Shown: one piece after another, positions 48,301-59,102 of the stretch | Position numbering within the stretch: position 1 is the first letter of the stretch | Layout of the letters: each line of letters opens with the position of its first letter | NCBI GenBank assembly: GCA_039000515.1 | Contig: JBCFYV010011164.1 | Coordinates: 37,527,234-37,591,233, forward strand | Origin: Timema cristinae | Taxonomy: Eukaryota; Arthropoda; Insecta; Phasmatodea; Timematidae | Reading direction: 5' to 3' | DNA: 64,000 nt | Notes under the pieces: generated by a model | Databases searched by the model: none | Told to the model about the DNA's origin: nothing | Seen by the model: the letters and a program-made list of their open reading frames with translations, nothing else | Position numbers and translations under genes: made by a program

Positions 48301-48780
48301 CAGTGATTGAGGATAAGTGAGGGGTCATCTGTTGAACATAAAGTAAGGGAAGCAGAAAGTGCTGATAATTCTTAGGATTTTCTTCTTTTCATTTAGGGAT
48401 GCCTTTTTAAATCAAATCAAGCAGACACCAGACAAGAAGTGGATGCTAGTAGATATCGCAGCGTACTGGGCCAACCCGTGAGGCGTTTAAACGTGCTACC
48501 TTTATAAATACCATATTATTTAATAAGTAATTTTTAATTATCGGTTTATATCTCCCTCTAAAATATAGGCAAAAGTATTAATCAAGACGTTCCCATATAA
48601 TAAAAAGTTTAAATTTTTAAGTTTTATCATCTAAAAAATTAATCATGAAAGGTTTAAATTAGCTAATTTTCAAAACGTTTCACATGAACTGTCCTTATAT
48701 CCAAAAGTCCTGCTTTTTACTCCCGGCCCCCCTCTTCCCCCTCCATTATTTTCCAATCAAATTAATATTGAAGACCCACA
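45310..48780. other. AT-rich intronic stretch
   Basis: No SINE landmarks or long open frames. A two-unit 34-bp duplication (acatgtatgttgaggtagtc, repeated with changes) lies at 46293-46350. A C run sits near 47900. Nothing else seen. Confidence 0.5.
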
Positions 48781-49010
48781 TCGGTGGCCGCATGGTCTAA
48801 CGCGATACTCACAGTAACAGCATGACAGGGAGATTGAGTTTCGAATCTTGGTCGGTTATATAAAGTTTTTTCAAGATGGTTTTACATTCTCCCTACACGC
48901 AAATGAGGGCACACTTCTTATTAATAAAACCCTCCTAATCCCTAAAACCACCAGCGTAATTAGTACTACCCCTTCGGGTTATACATTTATGTAAGACGTG
49001 GTGCTAAAAA
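48781..49010 (+). repeat. SINE-B with an inverted segment in its tail
   Basis: Plus-oriented: head (tcggtggccgcatggtctaa), B-box-like tttcgaatcttgg, body and tail. At 48966-48990 a 25-base part of the tail is in reverse orientation (cccttcgggttatac instead of gtataacccgaac), while the sequence on both sides (agcgtaattagta; taagacgtggtgct) is normal. Confidence 0.75.
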
Positions 49011-49260
49011 ATTACAAAAAGCAAAGCTGTTGGAGACTAAAGGCCGATACACACCGAATGCTAAGCTATTAATGAATCAAATAGCCAAACAATATTTGAT
49101 TCATTAATATGCAATCCCGTACAATTAAACAATAACTGTACAAATGGAAGCAATAAGCCCACTACCGAGTCGAAGGTGTCTACGTTATCTGATAGCTTGT
49201 GAATAAAGCCGACGATTTCCATACGTCCATCATAGACTCTACCTTAAAATATTAGTGAAG

Positions 49261-49372
49261 AATGACTCTGGGCACGGGACGATTCCTGGATAGCTCAGTG
49301 GTTAGAGCATTGGCGTACTAAACCAAAGGTCCTGGGTTCGATTCCCATGTCCAGGTGTCATTTTTCTATTTT
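49261..49372 (+). repeat. Group E palindromic tRNA-like element
   Basis: A tRNA-like core at 49285-49355 has an intact A box (tagctcagtgg) and B box (ggttcgattcc), a six-to-seven base-pair acceptor-like stem (cctgga with tccagg), a D stem (gctc/gagc) and an anticodon-like stem (ttgg/ccaa) with loop gtactaa. It is flanked by inverted arms aatgactctgggcacggga and tcccatgtccaggtgtcatt. The loop would give ACT, which eukaryotes do not use for serine, and there is no long variable arm, so it is a tRNA-derived repeat, not a tRNA gene. Confidence 0.7.
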
Positions 49373-49812
49373 CAGAATAAGCAAAGCTATGTTGTGCTGT
49401 GCTGTCCTGTCCTCTGCTAAGACTTTGTCAATTTGGTTTCACACTCATTGCTAAGCTAAGCAGGTCCCTCTTTTCCTCCAGAATTCAGTGTTTTTTCTTT
49501 CTGGTCTGATCCAGTGAAGTTTAGTTATGATGGCGTTCTCCAAAATGTCTTGTTTTAGTTCAGATGATAGTAGGCCCACTGAGGAAGAACAGATGCTGCT
49601 GTTAGCAGATGTTTTGGAAGATGGAGAAAATTTAAGAGGTAGAAGTTTGACTTGTTCAATTAACACTTCCATTTTAATACAAACACATTTATTAAATATA
49701 AAGCCTAAATTAAATATTACTTAATTACACGTGAAACAAACTGAACACAAAACTTCAACACTTCTTTGGTTATTTTCACCAAATCAGCACTGCGTCTGTT
49801 CAAACTACGTTA

Positions 49813-49824
49813 TGCGCATGCGCA
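49813..49824. promoter_or_regulatory. NRF1/Ewg-type site inside a transposon
   Basis: tgcgcatgcgca, the palindromic NRF1 consensus, lies within the Harbinger-like element. The corresponding site at 16508-16519 in the other copy is identical, so the element carries it as standard cargo. Confidence 0.45.
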
Positions 49825-50005
49825 ATGTAAGATGGCTCGAGATGGGAGAGGGAAAAATTGCTCGGACAGAATCAGAAATAATCATAACTTCGCTTAGCTT
49901 GGCTTTCTGTGTGAACCAACACATTTAAATATATGGTCCGGTATTTTTCTAAAGAGTTAGCAGAGCAAAGCTTAGTTTAGCTTAGCGTTCTGTGTGCATC
50001 TGCCT

Positions 50006-50494
50006 TTAGGCTCAGTTTCATAGTCAGACTTAGCACGCCTCAAGTGCGGCTCGATACTAAATACAAGACGACATTTACCTATAACAGAATGGACTGGACC
50101 AGTTTATTATGTGAAACTGGGATTATTCCATTAGAGTTTAGGTAGGTGTCATCTTATATTTAGTAATTCTTTGAATAACGAAAGTTCACTATATTATTTT
50201 GGCACCATGTCCTACTACCCATTCGTGTCGTACGCTTATGTAATAATTTTGCTAATGGTTTTAGGAATTAGGAAGGTTATATCTAGAAGAAGTATACCCA
50301 CATTTACGTGGAGAGAGCGTGGAAAACTATTTTGAAAAACCCAACTTAGATTCTATCCTCGATCACTCCGTCATCGAAAGTCTAGTCTACTATTAGAGTG
50401 ACGCCTTAGACCACGCGGCCACTGAAGTGGGTGAAGTTTCAGTATAGCGCCGCACTTGAGGCGTACTAAGTCTGACTATGAAAGTGGCCCTAAA
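50006..50494. mobile_element. MITE with ~50-bp inverted repeats, split by a SINE-B
   Basis: The left arm tttcatagtcagacttagca, then cgcctcaagtgcggc, pairs with the right arm (reverse read) tttcatagtcagacttagta, then cgcctcaagtgcggc. It abuts the right end of the Harbinger-like element at 50009. No coding sequence. The SINE-B at 50194-50432 lies near its right arm. Confidence 0.75.
50194..50432 (-). repeat. SINE-B inserted in a MITE
   Basis: Minus-oriented: tail (ggcaccatgtcctactaccc), body and head (ccacgcggccactgaagtgg). The likely imperfect duplication is gaaagttcactata (50180-50193) against gaagtttcagtata (50433-50446), three mismatches. Confidence 0.75.
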
Positions 50495-50962
50495 ACCCTA
50501 GTTTCTTGGTAACGCATGCAGTCCTACCATTCTCGCTGAATCGCGGATGTTTTTCGAACAGAGCATATTTAGCTCACAAAGTGGTGTAATACTATAAAGT
50601 TGCTTTATTTGCTCTATGTATTGCACTAGCCCTGCGGTAGTTACAGAATTCATCTGTTCTAATTTAAACACTGAAGCTGTTTTGTTTAATTAATTAAATC
50701 GTAAACTACATCATTAAACGTAGTAACTTGAGAAATAAAATGATGTAGATGACAATTTTTACAGTGTAAAATAAACATAATCGTTTAATATAGTAATAAC
50801 TCTTAATTTAAAGTGAAGAGTAAATATTCCAAAGCAATAAATTAGAGAATTTATCGTTACAATTAAGGGTTGTCAGTAACTACTAGTCACAACACTACTG
50901 GAAGTCTATATTTTGCCGATACAATAAAGGTAGAATAATTATTTATTTATTTTACCCGGATT

Positions 50963-51195
50963 GGTCGGTATGTTGTCTAAATGGAACGCTCGTTTAACCT
51001 ATTTTGCCGGTCACGGAGGCGGGGGAGTTCCAATCCCGGCCAGATGAGCCGAGGGTGCTTTTTCCCAAATAGTTTCTCACTCTCCATCTTTGCAAATGAA
51101 TGTATATTTCCTGCAAATTTCCCTAATACTCACTTTATTAGCTTAATTAATATATATTTGCGTACAATCTGAACGGGTAATGAGATTCGCTGATT
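50963..51195 (+). repeat. SINE-B, diverged
   Basis: Plus-oriented: head (ggtatgttgtctaaatggaa), B-box-like gagttccaatcccggcc, body (gccgagggtgctttttccca) and weak tail (gcgtacaatctgaacgggta). Confidence 0.6.
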
Positions 51196-51496
51196 TAAAA
51201 CCCCCACAAAAGTAGAGCATATGTATAACGAATATCAAGAGGGCTGGCATTGGTGGACACCTGGATGTAGGCGTCATTCTCGTCGTGTTTCATTGTCTTG
51301 TTGACGTGAAGGTTGGTTTTAATGTAATCATTGTATTTATTGTTGCACGTAGATGTAACTTCGTCAGGGCTATAAGTATATATTCTTCTACTATAAGATG
51401 TTTCTTAAAAGAATAGTTGTATCAGACTGTAGTATTTTGCGTTGTTGTAAATTTTTCGCCGTCGTCATTCGTAACACGAACCTCGTACGTGTAGCA

Positions 51497-51760
51497 TGGA
51501 TCATTTAACGGCTTATGAGATGGCTGACATGTATATAGCTTTTTGGACTGTGGTATCTTTGAAAATGTACGGCAATCAATGCGTTGACGCTGTCAGGCAT
51601 ATACAATGTTGTTCACATTTTCTGACTATTTATGTACCAACAGCGCCCTCCTGCACTTAAGTGGGACGTTTGCGGACATATTTCATTTAAAAAAAAGGTT
51701 TATTTTAGGTTTCTCTATCTCCCATCATAGTTTGTACAGAGAGTTTCGAATCACCCTGCA
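51497..51760 (+). pseudogene. Remnant of a DUF4817-type Tc1/mariner-like transposon
   Basis: A plus-strand frame from 51497 reads MDHLTAYEMADMYIAF and then decays. This resembles the N-terminal helix-turn-helix region (DUF4817) of a transposase family common in insects, whose members often begin with a similar EMADMYIAYG-like motif. At 51729-51759 the sequence tttgtacagagagtttcgaa followed by tcaccctg looks like the terminal inverted repeat of such an element (ends in cagggtga). The catalytic region is missing. The match is from memory of the family and is moderate. Confidence 0.45.
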
Positions 51761-52211
51761 TAGATGATATTCGACCTAAACTGCTTGTTATTCGTAGACC
51801 AGAAGATTGGTCGACTTTCCCGAGACCAAAACGACCCCAAAGTTTGGTTTGACGAGCCTCCACAGGGAATATGGAAGGTGGAGGGGGGAATTTTCCACAG
51901 GTTTAGCGTCATTACCCACAGTTCTGTGACCAGAGATTAAAATTTTCAGCATCGGTTGTTTGTGGTGGAGGGGTTAAATTGTAGATGTGGCACTTAAAGC
52001 CTATAATACTTCAAAATATAGTGTGTTAAGACACGAGTGGGTTATAAGAAGGGAAGGGGGAACGAGTATGGGGGGGGGGGGAGAGACAAACCTCGGGGCA
52101 ACCTTAAAATTATTTTAATCAACGTATGGATGACCAAAAATTGAATTATGATTTATGAATATAACGCGTCTACAAAAGCTCGAATTTATTTGTTTCTTTA
52201 CTTCTTTTTTT

Positions 52212-52420
52212 AGCACCACGTCTGTGCTGATGTGTTAGGGATAATTAAGGTTTCATTTAGAGGAATTGCACCCACTTTGGCATGGAATGAGAGTGGAAAA
52301 CAATTTAGGAAAACCACCCTTAGTGCACTCGACCGCTATCAAACTCCGATCTCCCTGTCATAGGCAGACTAGTCTACTGCGAGAGTTGCGCGTTAGACCA
52401 TGAATCCACCGAAGCAGGTG
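52212..52420 (-). repeat. SINE-B, near full length
   Basis: Minus-oriented: a shortened tail (tagcaccacgtctgtgctga), body (aggaattgcacccactttgg) and head (gttagaccatgaatccaccg). Confidence 0.7.
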
Positions 52421-52424
52421 TTTC

Positions 52425-52455
52425 TTACTACTACTACTACTACTACTACTACTAT
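52425..52455. repeat. (ACT)n microsatellite
   Basis: About ten ACT units directly beside the 5' end of the SINE-B, continuing into mixed ATT/ACT sequence. Confidence 0.85.
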
Positions 52456-52834
52456 TAGTATCACTACTACTAATTATTATTGTTATTATTACTATTTATT
52501 TAATCAGTTGAAATTATTTTAAAGAAACAAGAATTGAAAATGTTCCGTTTTGGAAAATTTTCCGGAAAAAATATAGGGAAAATTTCCCATCCTCCAATTA
52601 TACGAATAAGGGTTCACTTCTTCTAAAACTATTCCTTACCCATTCCTACCCAATTAGAGTAAATATGTGGACAGCCTGGATGCATCGTAAGACGCGGTGC
52701 ACAGGGTTGAGAGTGGTGTGGGGGCTAAATCAAAACCTTACTGGAGGGCAATGGCACAGTCCAATTTTCATAGTAAGCTCCTTTTATAAAATACAATCTT
52801 TTTTTTTTTGTGCAGTCAAAACTGAACATTTTAT

Positions 52835-54129
52835 TACACAGGGTGATTTGTAACTGTGTATAATAAATTGGTGCAGTGGAATCTACAATGAAAAAGAAAC
52901 TAAATAGTCTCATAACAACATATTGTCTGGACCTCTTACTTAACGAGATATTGGCAGGGAGGGACATGTCAGAAAGACACTACTGTTTTGTCTTAAGAGT
53001 TTTTAATTGACCTGGGTAGTGGAAGATAGCACGTTCGTAGGAGATGTGAGAAGTGTCCGCCATTTAATTCACAGCATAGTTCAACCTTCCTGCAACACGA
53101 CTGTCGTGTTCGTTGGAAGATGTGCGGCCTATCCCAGATCGTATTTACAGCAGTTACAATTGCTTTCCACAGATTCTCTCTCGTAGTGTGCCGTTAGGAG
53201 TGCACAATGCCCTTATAAACATATGCCACTCTTTCAAATTGACATAACCAAATTAGGGCGTCGCGGTGGCCATGCAATAGGCTCGTTGCGTCCAATCCAT
53301 CGCCTAGGAAACTATTCGTCTAAATGGCGTCTCACTGCGCAATTGTAATGTGAAGTATGTGCTCCATCCTGAAGCAGCTACATCTATCGGCCCAAATGTG
53401 CTAGTTGGGGGGATTGACACTGTCATTTATGTTAAATGTTACTTCATCCATTGCCAGTACTCTGCTGAAGAACTGTGGATGTGTGGCCTGGCGGTGCAGC
53501 AGCCACTCTCAGAATGAAATATAGCGTTCGAGATGAAGAGTTGGATTCAACTCCAACACAGGTTGCAAATGGAAGGGGTACAGTAATTGGTAAAGTACTG
53601 CTCTTCACACGGATTTCTGTAACATATGATGGATGACGTGGGGCTAATTTTCCATGTACTTGTACCCGGTGAGCATTCTACAGAATTCGGAATGGCTTCT
53701 TCCACTGCAACGGTCCTGCGACGTCGTGGCCTACGAGCGTTGACCATCACAGGTACAAAGAGACTGGTTTCCATCGGGCGACGTTTCAGTGCCACAAAAT
53801 GTTCTTGGATTTGGGTGTTGTTGAACAGGAAAACGTGCAACATACGCACGAGCAGAGGCAGCGGAATGTTATCACTCGTCTACGTAAATCAGAATGATTA
53901 CATCGGTCAGTTCCTTGTTTGTGTATTGGTTCCCCCATTTCACTGGCCACTTTCAATCACAACAACTAACCGAGTCTGACGTTCCATGTCTCCAGCACGC
54001 CGAATGTTGCCATATATCAATAAAGAAGCGGCCCTGGCAATACGTTAAGAGACTTTTAGTAATTGCATTTTTCCGTGTAGATTCTACTCCACCACTTTAT
54101 TGTATACAATTACGGATCATCCTGTATTA
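52835..54129 (-). mobile_element. Decayed Tc1/mariner-like element with transposase remnant
   Basis: About 1.3 kb bounded by inverted ends: left acagggtgatttgtaactgt and right (reverse read) acaggatgatccgtaattgt, next to TA on both sides. The second block gtgcagtggaatctac pairs with gtggagtagaatctac. The minus strand encodes transposase remnants: at 53850-53550 the frame contains ARRPRRRRTVAVEEAI and then SPGTSTW, matching the AGRPRRRRTV...HPGTSTRQVAREL-type linker and second helix-turn-helix of IS630/Tc1/mariner-family insect transposases. Further on, weak C-terminal similarity is broken by stops and frameshifts. The DDE/DDD residues cannot be read in one frame, so it is inactive. The plus-strand 117-residue frame (53626-53979) is its shadow. 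Confidence 0.7.
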
Positions 54130-54163
54130 CTAGTGTTATTTTACAGATGTTTCTAAATAATTC

Positions 54164-54192
54164 CCCCCCCCCCTCCCCCCTCCCCCCCCCCA
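54164..54192. repeat. C-rich homopolymer tract
   Basis: Runs of C interrupted by single T bases. It immediately precedes the group C SINE and is prone to length error in assemblies. Confidence 0.9.
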
Positions 54193-54475
54193 ATTTATTG
54201 GAGGTATTTTAACGTGCACTTTCAAACCCAACTGATTAGGCTTATATAAGCACCTGAGAATTTATATGAGCAAGATCGGAAGGGCTGCCAATTTTTGAAG
54301 GAAAGGTATTTTAACGTACTTTCAAGGAACCGATGGCTTTATTTCTCCTCCGAAGGAAGTTGTGCTACCGAGTTTTTACCGTTCAAGAAAAATACGTCAA
54401 CACCGGCTGTGTTTGAACCTACAAACATCGGGTCCTGGGTCGATCACTTTGCCCCAAACCACCGAGGACAACTAA
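54193..54475 (-). repeat. SINE of a third family (group C)
   Basis: Aligns by eye with 3440-3745: ggaggtattttaacgtgcac, ccaactgatta, ggaaaggtattttaacgt, ctccgaaggaagttgtgcta, and a reverse B-box gtgtttgaacctac. Its minus-strand right end is a tRNA-like head. Confidence 0.65.
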
Positions 54476-54479
54476 TATC

Positions 54480-55885
54480 CATCAAAAATTGCTTTTGCAT
54501 ATCATATGACTTGACTTAAGAATACGTGAAAGTAAGTCTAGCTACTTTTCTAGCCGCAGATAATCCCCTTCCTATAAAATTCGAATGTCAAGTAACTTTG
54601 GGAAGGGGGAGAGGGGGGGGGTCATCTCTAGTTCAATCAGAAGAAATCAAACCCCACCCTCCCGAGTATAGTTCAGGTTTCCAAACTGACCATATATCCA
54701 AAACACTCCCACAGACCATCACGGAGGGAAGCCTGTTGAGGTCAGTGCCCCCCTCTTTCTAGCCCCATTCGTGTATTGACGGAAACCCTTCACTAAGGAC
54801 ATAATTGAGTTGTTTGTGGGCTTGGGTAAGTTTGTAATTGAATGCCAGAGAGCAAGCAAGCAAGCAACCGGCAGCTAACATCGAGTAGGCCTACCAGAGA
54901 CCGCGCCCGACCACAGCTGACAATGATGAAACGTTTCCTTCCTTCCCTTTTCCTCTCCCCTCGTTTCGAACAAGACAAATACACATTTAAGACACTCGTG
55001 TGAAGGAGAAGGGGAGAGAAGTCACTACACTGAATGTCTTATATTGAAAACTTAACAGCAATTATTATTCGAGCATTTATTTATCATTGTTGTTTACCCG
55101 TGTATTTCAGACTGAAGTTACTGTGTATTTTGGCAAGGGAGGGGGTAGTAACACTCATAGCCGCTGACTTTTCAATTTGTTAACAACCCAAGGGTCCTTG
55201 CAGTGGTGGCCGGGGGGGATGTTATACTCGAATTTCACTAGACTTTATTTGACGCATAAGTAGGGGCTCTAATTCCTTACTTGTGCACTGGGTTTGATTT
55301 TTCACATGGGACTCTGTCTTTTATAACCCCTCTCCATACTTATGTAGTTACATTTCACCTAAACAACCTCACTCATATATTTAACGTTAGTGTCATTAAT
55401 AGCCTGTGTTAAGCGTATACATAAATATACATGTTAAATAATATTAAGTTTTGGACCTAATATTCTCAGAATGAAAGCTAGGGTTGAAATTTGAAAGTAA
55501 ATTAAAACCGCATTAAAATGTTTATTTATATTTAAATATTGACTTTAAATATATTTTAAATAAACAATCGAAAATTAATTTTATCCAGGAATTGGAATCT
55601 TTAAAAATAATAACGAGATTTTCATGCTAATTTTTTGGTAGCGATCTTTTTCTTTTTGACATATTTTGATTTACTTCACGCTTATCTTTTTATATGTTTA
55701 AAAATTGTAATGTTCAGTTTTAACACTGAGTTTCGATTTTGAATATAAAGTTGACCTACTTTAATATAATCTTTGGTCAGACATTATACACAAACATTCA
55801 CATAAAAAAATACATGCCTTTTAAAAATATAGTAGGCATAAATGAACTTACTCTTTGTTACTAGGTTTTCGAAAGTTCACTGTCG
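54480..55885. other. Intronic stretch, nothing firm
   Basis: 54590-54740 and 54840-54960 are GC-richer and give short open frames on both strands without a recognisable family. The remainder is AT-rich. Confidence 0.45.
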
Positions 55886-55889
55886 CACT

Positions 55890-56640
55890 TAAAAAAGTAC
55901 GCAACCTATCTCTATCTTGAGTTAGTTTTATCCAGTCCACCTCACTACACTATTTCTTTCAGGTCCATTCTAATGTTATCCTCGCGTCTTCCTCTAGTTC
56001 TTCCCATTCGGTTTACCAGTCAGTAAGTACTCTGAACACGGTTCTAGATTCTCCCACTCACGCTGCATGTCCTGCTCACCGTAATCGACGAGACTTGACT
56101 ATCCTAACAATGTCTAGTGATAAGTACAGGGTACGTAACTCATCATTGTGTAACCTCCTCCACTCCCAGTAGCGTCATCCCTTTTTTGGACCAAATAGCA
56201 TCCTAAGCACCTTGTTTTCGAACACCTTCAATTTATTTTCGTCATGTAAGGTAAGAGACCACGTTTCACACCCATAGATAAAAATCGGTAAAATTATCAT
56301 TTTGTATATTCTGAGTTTTATATTCCTTGAAAGCTGGTGATATTTCCACAACTTGTTTACTGAATAATAGCATGCATTTTCCGACTTTATTCTTTTCCTA
56401 ATTTTCAATCTGATATTGCTATTTGAAATTCTTTCTAATTATTTACTCACTAACCCTGTCAAATGATATGTTGTTCACAGTAATCTTTAAATTATCGTTC
56501 CCAAACTGTGTTCTTTGTGTGATCATATTATGCTAAGTATTCTCAGCGTTCACTTCTAAACCTATTTCCTTACTAACCTTAAATAAAATGTCTGCATTTC
56601 TTGCAACAGTTTTCTTACTATAGCCCAACAATGCTAAATC
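55890..56640 (-). pseudogene. Non-LTR retrotransposon fragment, C-terminal reverse transcriptase region
   Basis: On the minus strand a broken reading frame gives, in order, KEIGLEVNAENT, then a stop, then TQRTQFG, NISF, then the longest intact piece at 56408-56175 (ENACYYSVNKLWKYHQL; LRIYKMIILPIFIYGCETWS; FENKVLRMLFGPKKG), and finally degraded GKPNGKN and RWTG-like segments. This order is that of the thumb and C-terminal part of insect endonuclease/reverse-transcriptase LINE proteins (YGCETWSLT...FENKVLR..FGPKR). The catalytic palm motif is not included. Stops and frameshifts make it inactive. The LINE clade cannot be assigned from this part. Confidence 0.8.
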
Positions 56641-58015
56641 ATTTCCGTGTATCCTGATAGCATACTAAGGCGAGATGAAAAAGTGATAGGGAAAAGGCAC
56701 CTCCTTGCTTCAAACTATAAGTATTTTGAAAGTATATTCTGATAAGTGGCATCGAACTTCTAAGTGGTATCAAACCTCTACCCAGTAAATGAACAGCAGT
56801 CGTAAATAAATAAAGCCGCACGCCTTATATTATGTTTTTAATGTGCATAATAATTCAATTATTGTTTATTTATTTTTGAAACATCGAAGTAATGGCGCTG
56901 AAATAAGCGGGGTGTATACCAGATAGCTCTTGTGCTTATGATGGCTTAATCAAAAAGTTTAAAAAATGATTTAGTAACTGTACAAACCTTGCAATATTTA
57001 TAATATTTTCAACTTATTTTAAAATTTCAGGGATTAACCCATCACCCCTATCGATGTATATCCCTGTCCTAAATTCACAGGCTAAAAAAAAAAACTCTGT
57101 ACGATGTGTTAACTTTTTATCTTCGAAAGTCAGTTCGCACGGCTTGTGTATGACGGTCTCTTAGCGGCCATTTCTACAGAGCCCCTGGCGTCAGATTTGT
57201 GTACCAATTTGTGCAAAAAAAAAAAATAATATATATACCGGATCCTTTACACCGTGTTTTATGCGTGGTCATAAATCCTCCCTCTAGTCCCCTTTCCCCT
57301 GTATGTTCCTGTGAAGGAAAGTCTATGTAGACTGTAGAGAATTAGTGGGACTGGGACTGTGATGTGTGTGTGTGGGGGGGGAGGATCCTCCCCCTCTTAG
57401 ATTCCCCTCCACCTTTTGTTGAGGGTAAAGTATTGAAATTGCAAGACGAATGACTGATATAAAACTACTTTCCCACCACCCCTATTTATTTTTAGAGATC
57501 TTATCATCCCTATTTTCTGTTTTAACAGTGCTTTTTTTTTCTTTCCTTTTTATTATTCTCGTTCCTTTTATGCTTTTATCTACCTCATCCCTTTTTTTCT
57601 TCTCTAACTTCTTTCCGAAATGGAAAGAAAAATACTGTGAGAATTCTTAAAAAGGAAATATACAGTTTCTGGTGGAATGTAAAAGCAATGAGCATAAAAC
57701 AGAATGACATTTTGCTAACGTTTTCCAGTTCCCATTTATTTTAACTCGGTCGGCGTAGTCTTCTTTATACGTCATTTTCTCTTTCTTTCACCTTTTACCA
57801 TTTTTATTTTGTGCCTTTTATTCCTAATTTTGAAGGAATTAGGAAGATGTTGTTGGTTTTGGGATGCTTGAAGGGTAAACTGTAAAACTACGATTCCAAT
57901 CATAGCCCTATTACTTGAAAGAAGACTGTGTGGAATATTTTCTACTCATAAAATATGAGTCGGAATATAACATATATTGTTAAATAAATAAGTATATTCT
58001 AACTTTTTTCTCGTT
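56640..58015. other. AT-rich intronic stretch
   Basis: Pyrimidine-rich runs give a 66-residue hydrophobic plus-strand frame at 57450-57650 (rich in L, F, S), which is compositional. Nothing recognised. Confidence 0.5.
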
Positions 58016-58017
58016 TC

Positions 58018-58140
58018 TTAGTAGTACCCGGTAGGGTTATACTCGTACATTAATTACGCTAGTAGAATAGGGATGAGGAAGGTAGAATTTTAGAGGAAGT
58101 GTACCTGCATATATAGGGAGGAGGAGTGAAAAACTAACAC
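58018..58140 (-). repeat. SINE-B fragment
   Basis: Minus-oriented: tail remnant (tagtacccggtagggttata) and body start (gaatagggatgaggaaggta; gaggaagtgtacctgcatat). It stops before the head. Confidence 0.55.
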
Positions 58141-58508
58141 AAAACATATAATAAGCATAGGTATGGTGTGATCTTGGTAGAAGAAGAGTATCTGTTAGTT
58201 ACTTAAGATACTAAAATATTTTTAATATATTCATACATCAAGTCATGTTATTTGCAATTGTCACTTTTTCATCTTAAATTATTATTATTATTAATGGTGT
58301 ACGAAGGTTCGAAAAGTCGAAAGTCAAATCTCCTTCGACTTCGACATCTACAATAACCTTCTCATATTCGAAAAATTTCGAAGGAAGGATAAAACTTCGA
58401 TAAATTATCAATCTATTTAATTTTATCTTATGGAATATTAAATTTTATTTGATAATCTTAAAACAGTTACTAAACAGAATTTTAACACTGACTAGTAATT
58501 TATAATCC

Positions 58509-58625
58509 ATTCACAGTAGGAATTACTCTTTGAAAGGTCTTTTTCCCTACCAATATCCTACTATATAATAGATTTCTGGTAGGGAAAAAGGCCTTTCAGA
58601 AATAAACTCCTACGCTGAACAGACT
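58509..58625. mobile_element. Small palindromic MITE, copy 2
   Basis: Same family as 9358-9477 but in opposite orientation. Left arm ccattcacagtaggaatta, right arm aactcctacgctgaacag, with gaaaggtctttttccctacc pairing with ggtagggaaaaaggcctttc. The centre atcctactatataatagatt is the reverse complement of copy 1. Confidence 0.75.
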
Positions 58626-59102
58626 TTAACTAACACAATTTAGGCATGGATTAAAAATGGGTAAGTAAATGTTAATATAATATATTCACTATCGCCAACA
58701 TAATTTTGTAAAAAATAAAAATACCTATAAAGAAATAACACCATGGTCACTATATGAAGCAGAGAAAGCGCTTTAGTTGTGCTATCATCGAAGCTCGCGT
58801 CTAATGTTTGATCCTTAATATTCTACCTCTTTGGAATCATCTGTATACATTTACCAGTACATTTTCACACAGAAGTTTTTCTTAGCGTCTTCACATTTTC
58901 TTTATTAGTTTAAATGGCTGATACGGTAAGTATGAAACGAAAACGGAACTTGATTTACAATTATTATCAGAGAAATGCAGATAAAAAGACATGCATGTGT
59001 AAAGTCGATGAAAATAAAAATTAAAACTAAATTAAGAATCAAATAGCCAAAGTTATGAACTATGTTTTTTAGTGAAGGAGTACTCCATTTAGATATCCTA
59101 TA

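Larger units (their letters stand above)
49037..50009 (+). mobile_element. Harbinger-like non-autonomous transposon, copy 2
   Basis: Terminal inverted repeats of about 30 bp: left taaaggccgatacacaccga and right (reverse read) taaaggcagatgcacacaga, each continuing to acgctaagct-like sequence. It shares interior blocks with 16393-16946 and contains the group E tRNA-like element at 49261-49372. The fragment at 49527-49640 is open on both strands (plus: MMAFSKMSCFSSDDSRPTEE; minus frame 49451-49672) and could be the remains of a transposon-encoded exon, but I cannot identify it. Confidence 0.7.

Noticed and set aside
49285..49355. Functional tRNA gene
   Set aside because: It has good A and B boxes, but the loop gives an ACT anticodon not used in eukaryotes, stems are imperfect, and related copies occur as repeats at 59103 and 41540.
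53626..53979. 117-residue plus-strand protein
   Set aside because: Antisense shadow of the degraded transposase on the minus strand.
57450..57650. Small hydrophobic membrane protein
   Set aside because: The L/F/S-rich frame comes from a pyrimidine-rich tract with no other support.
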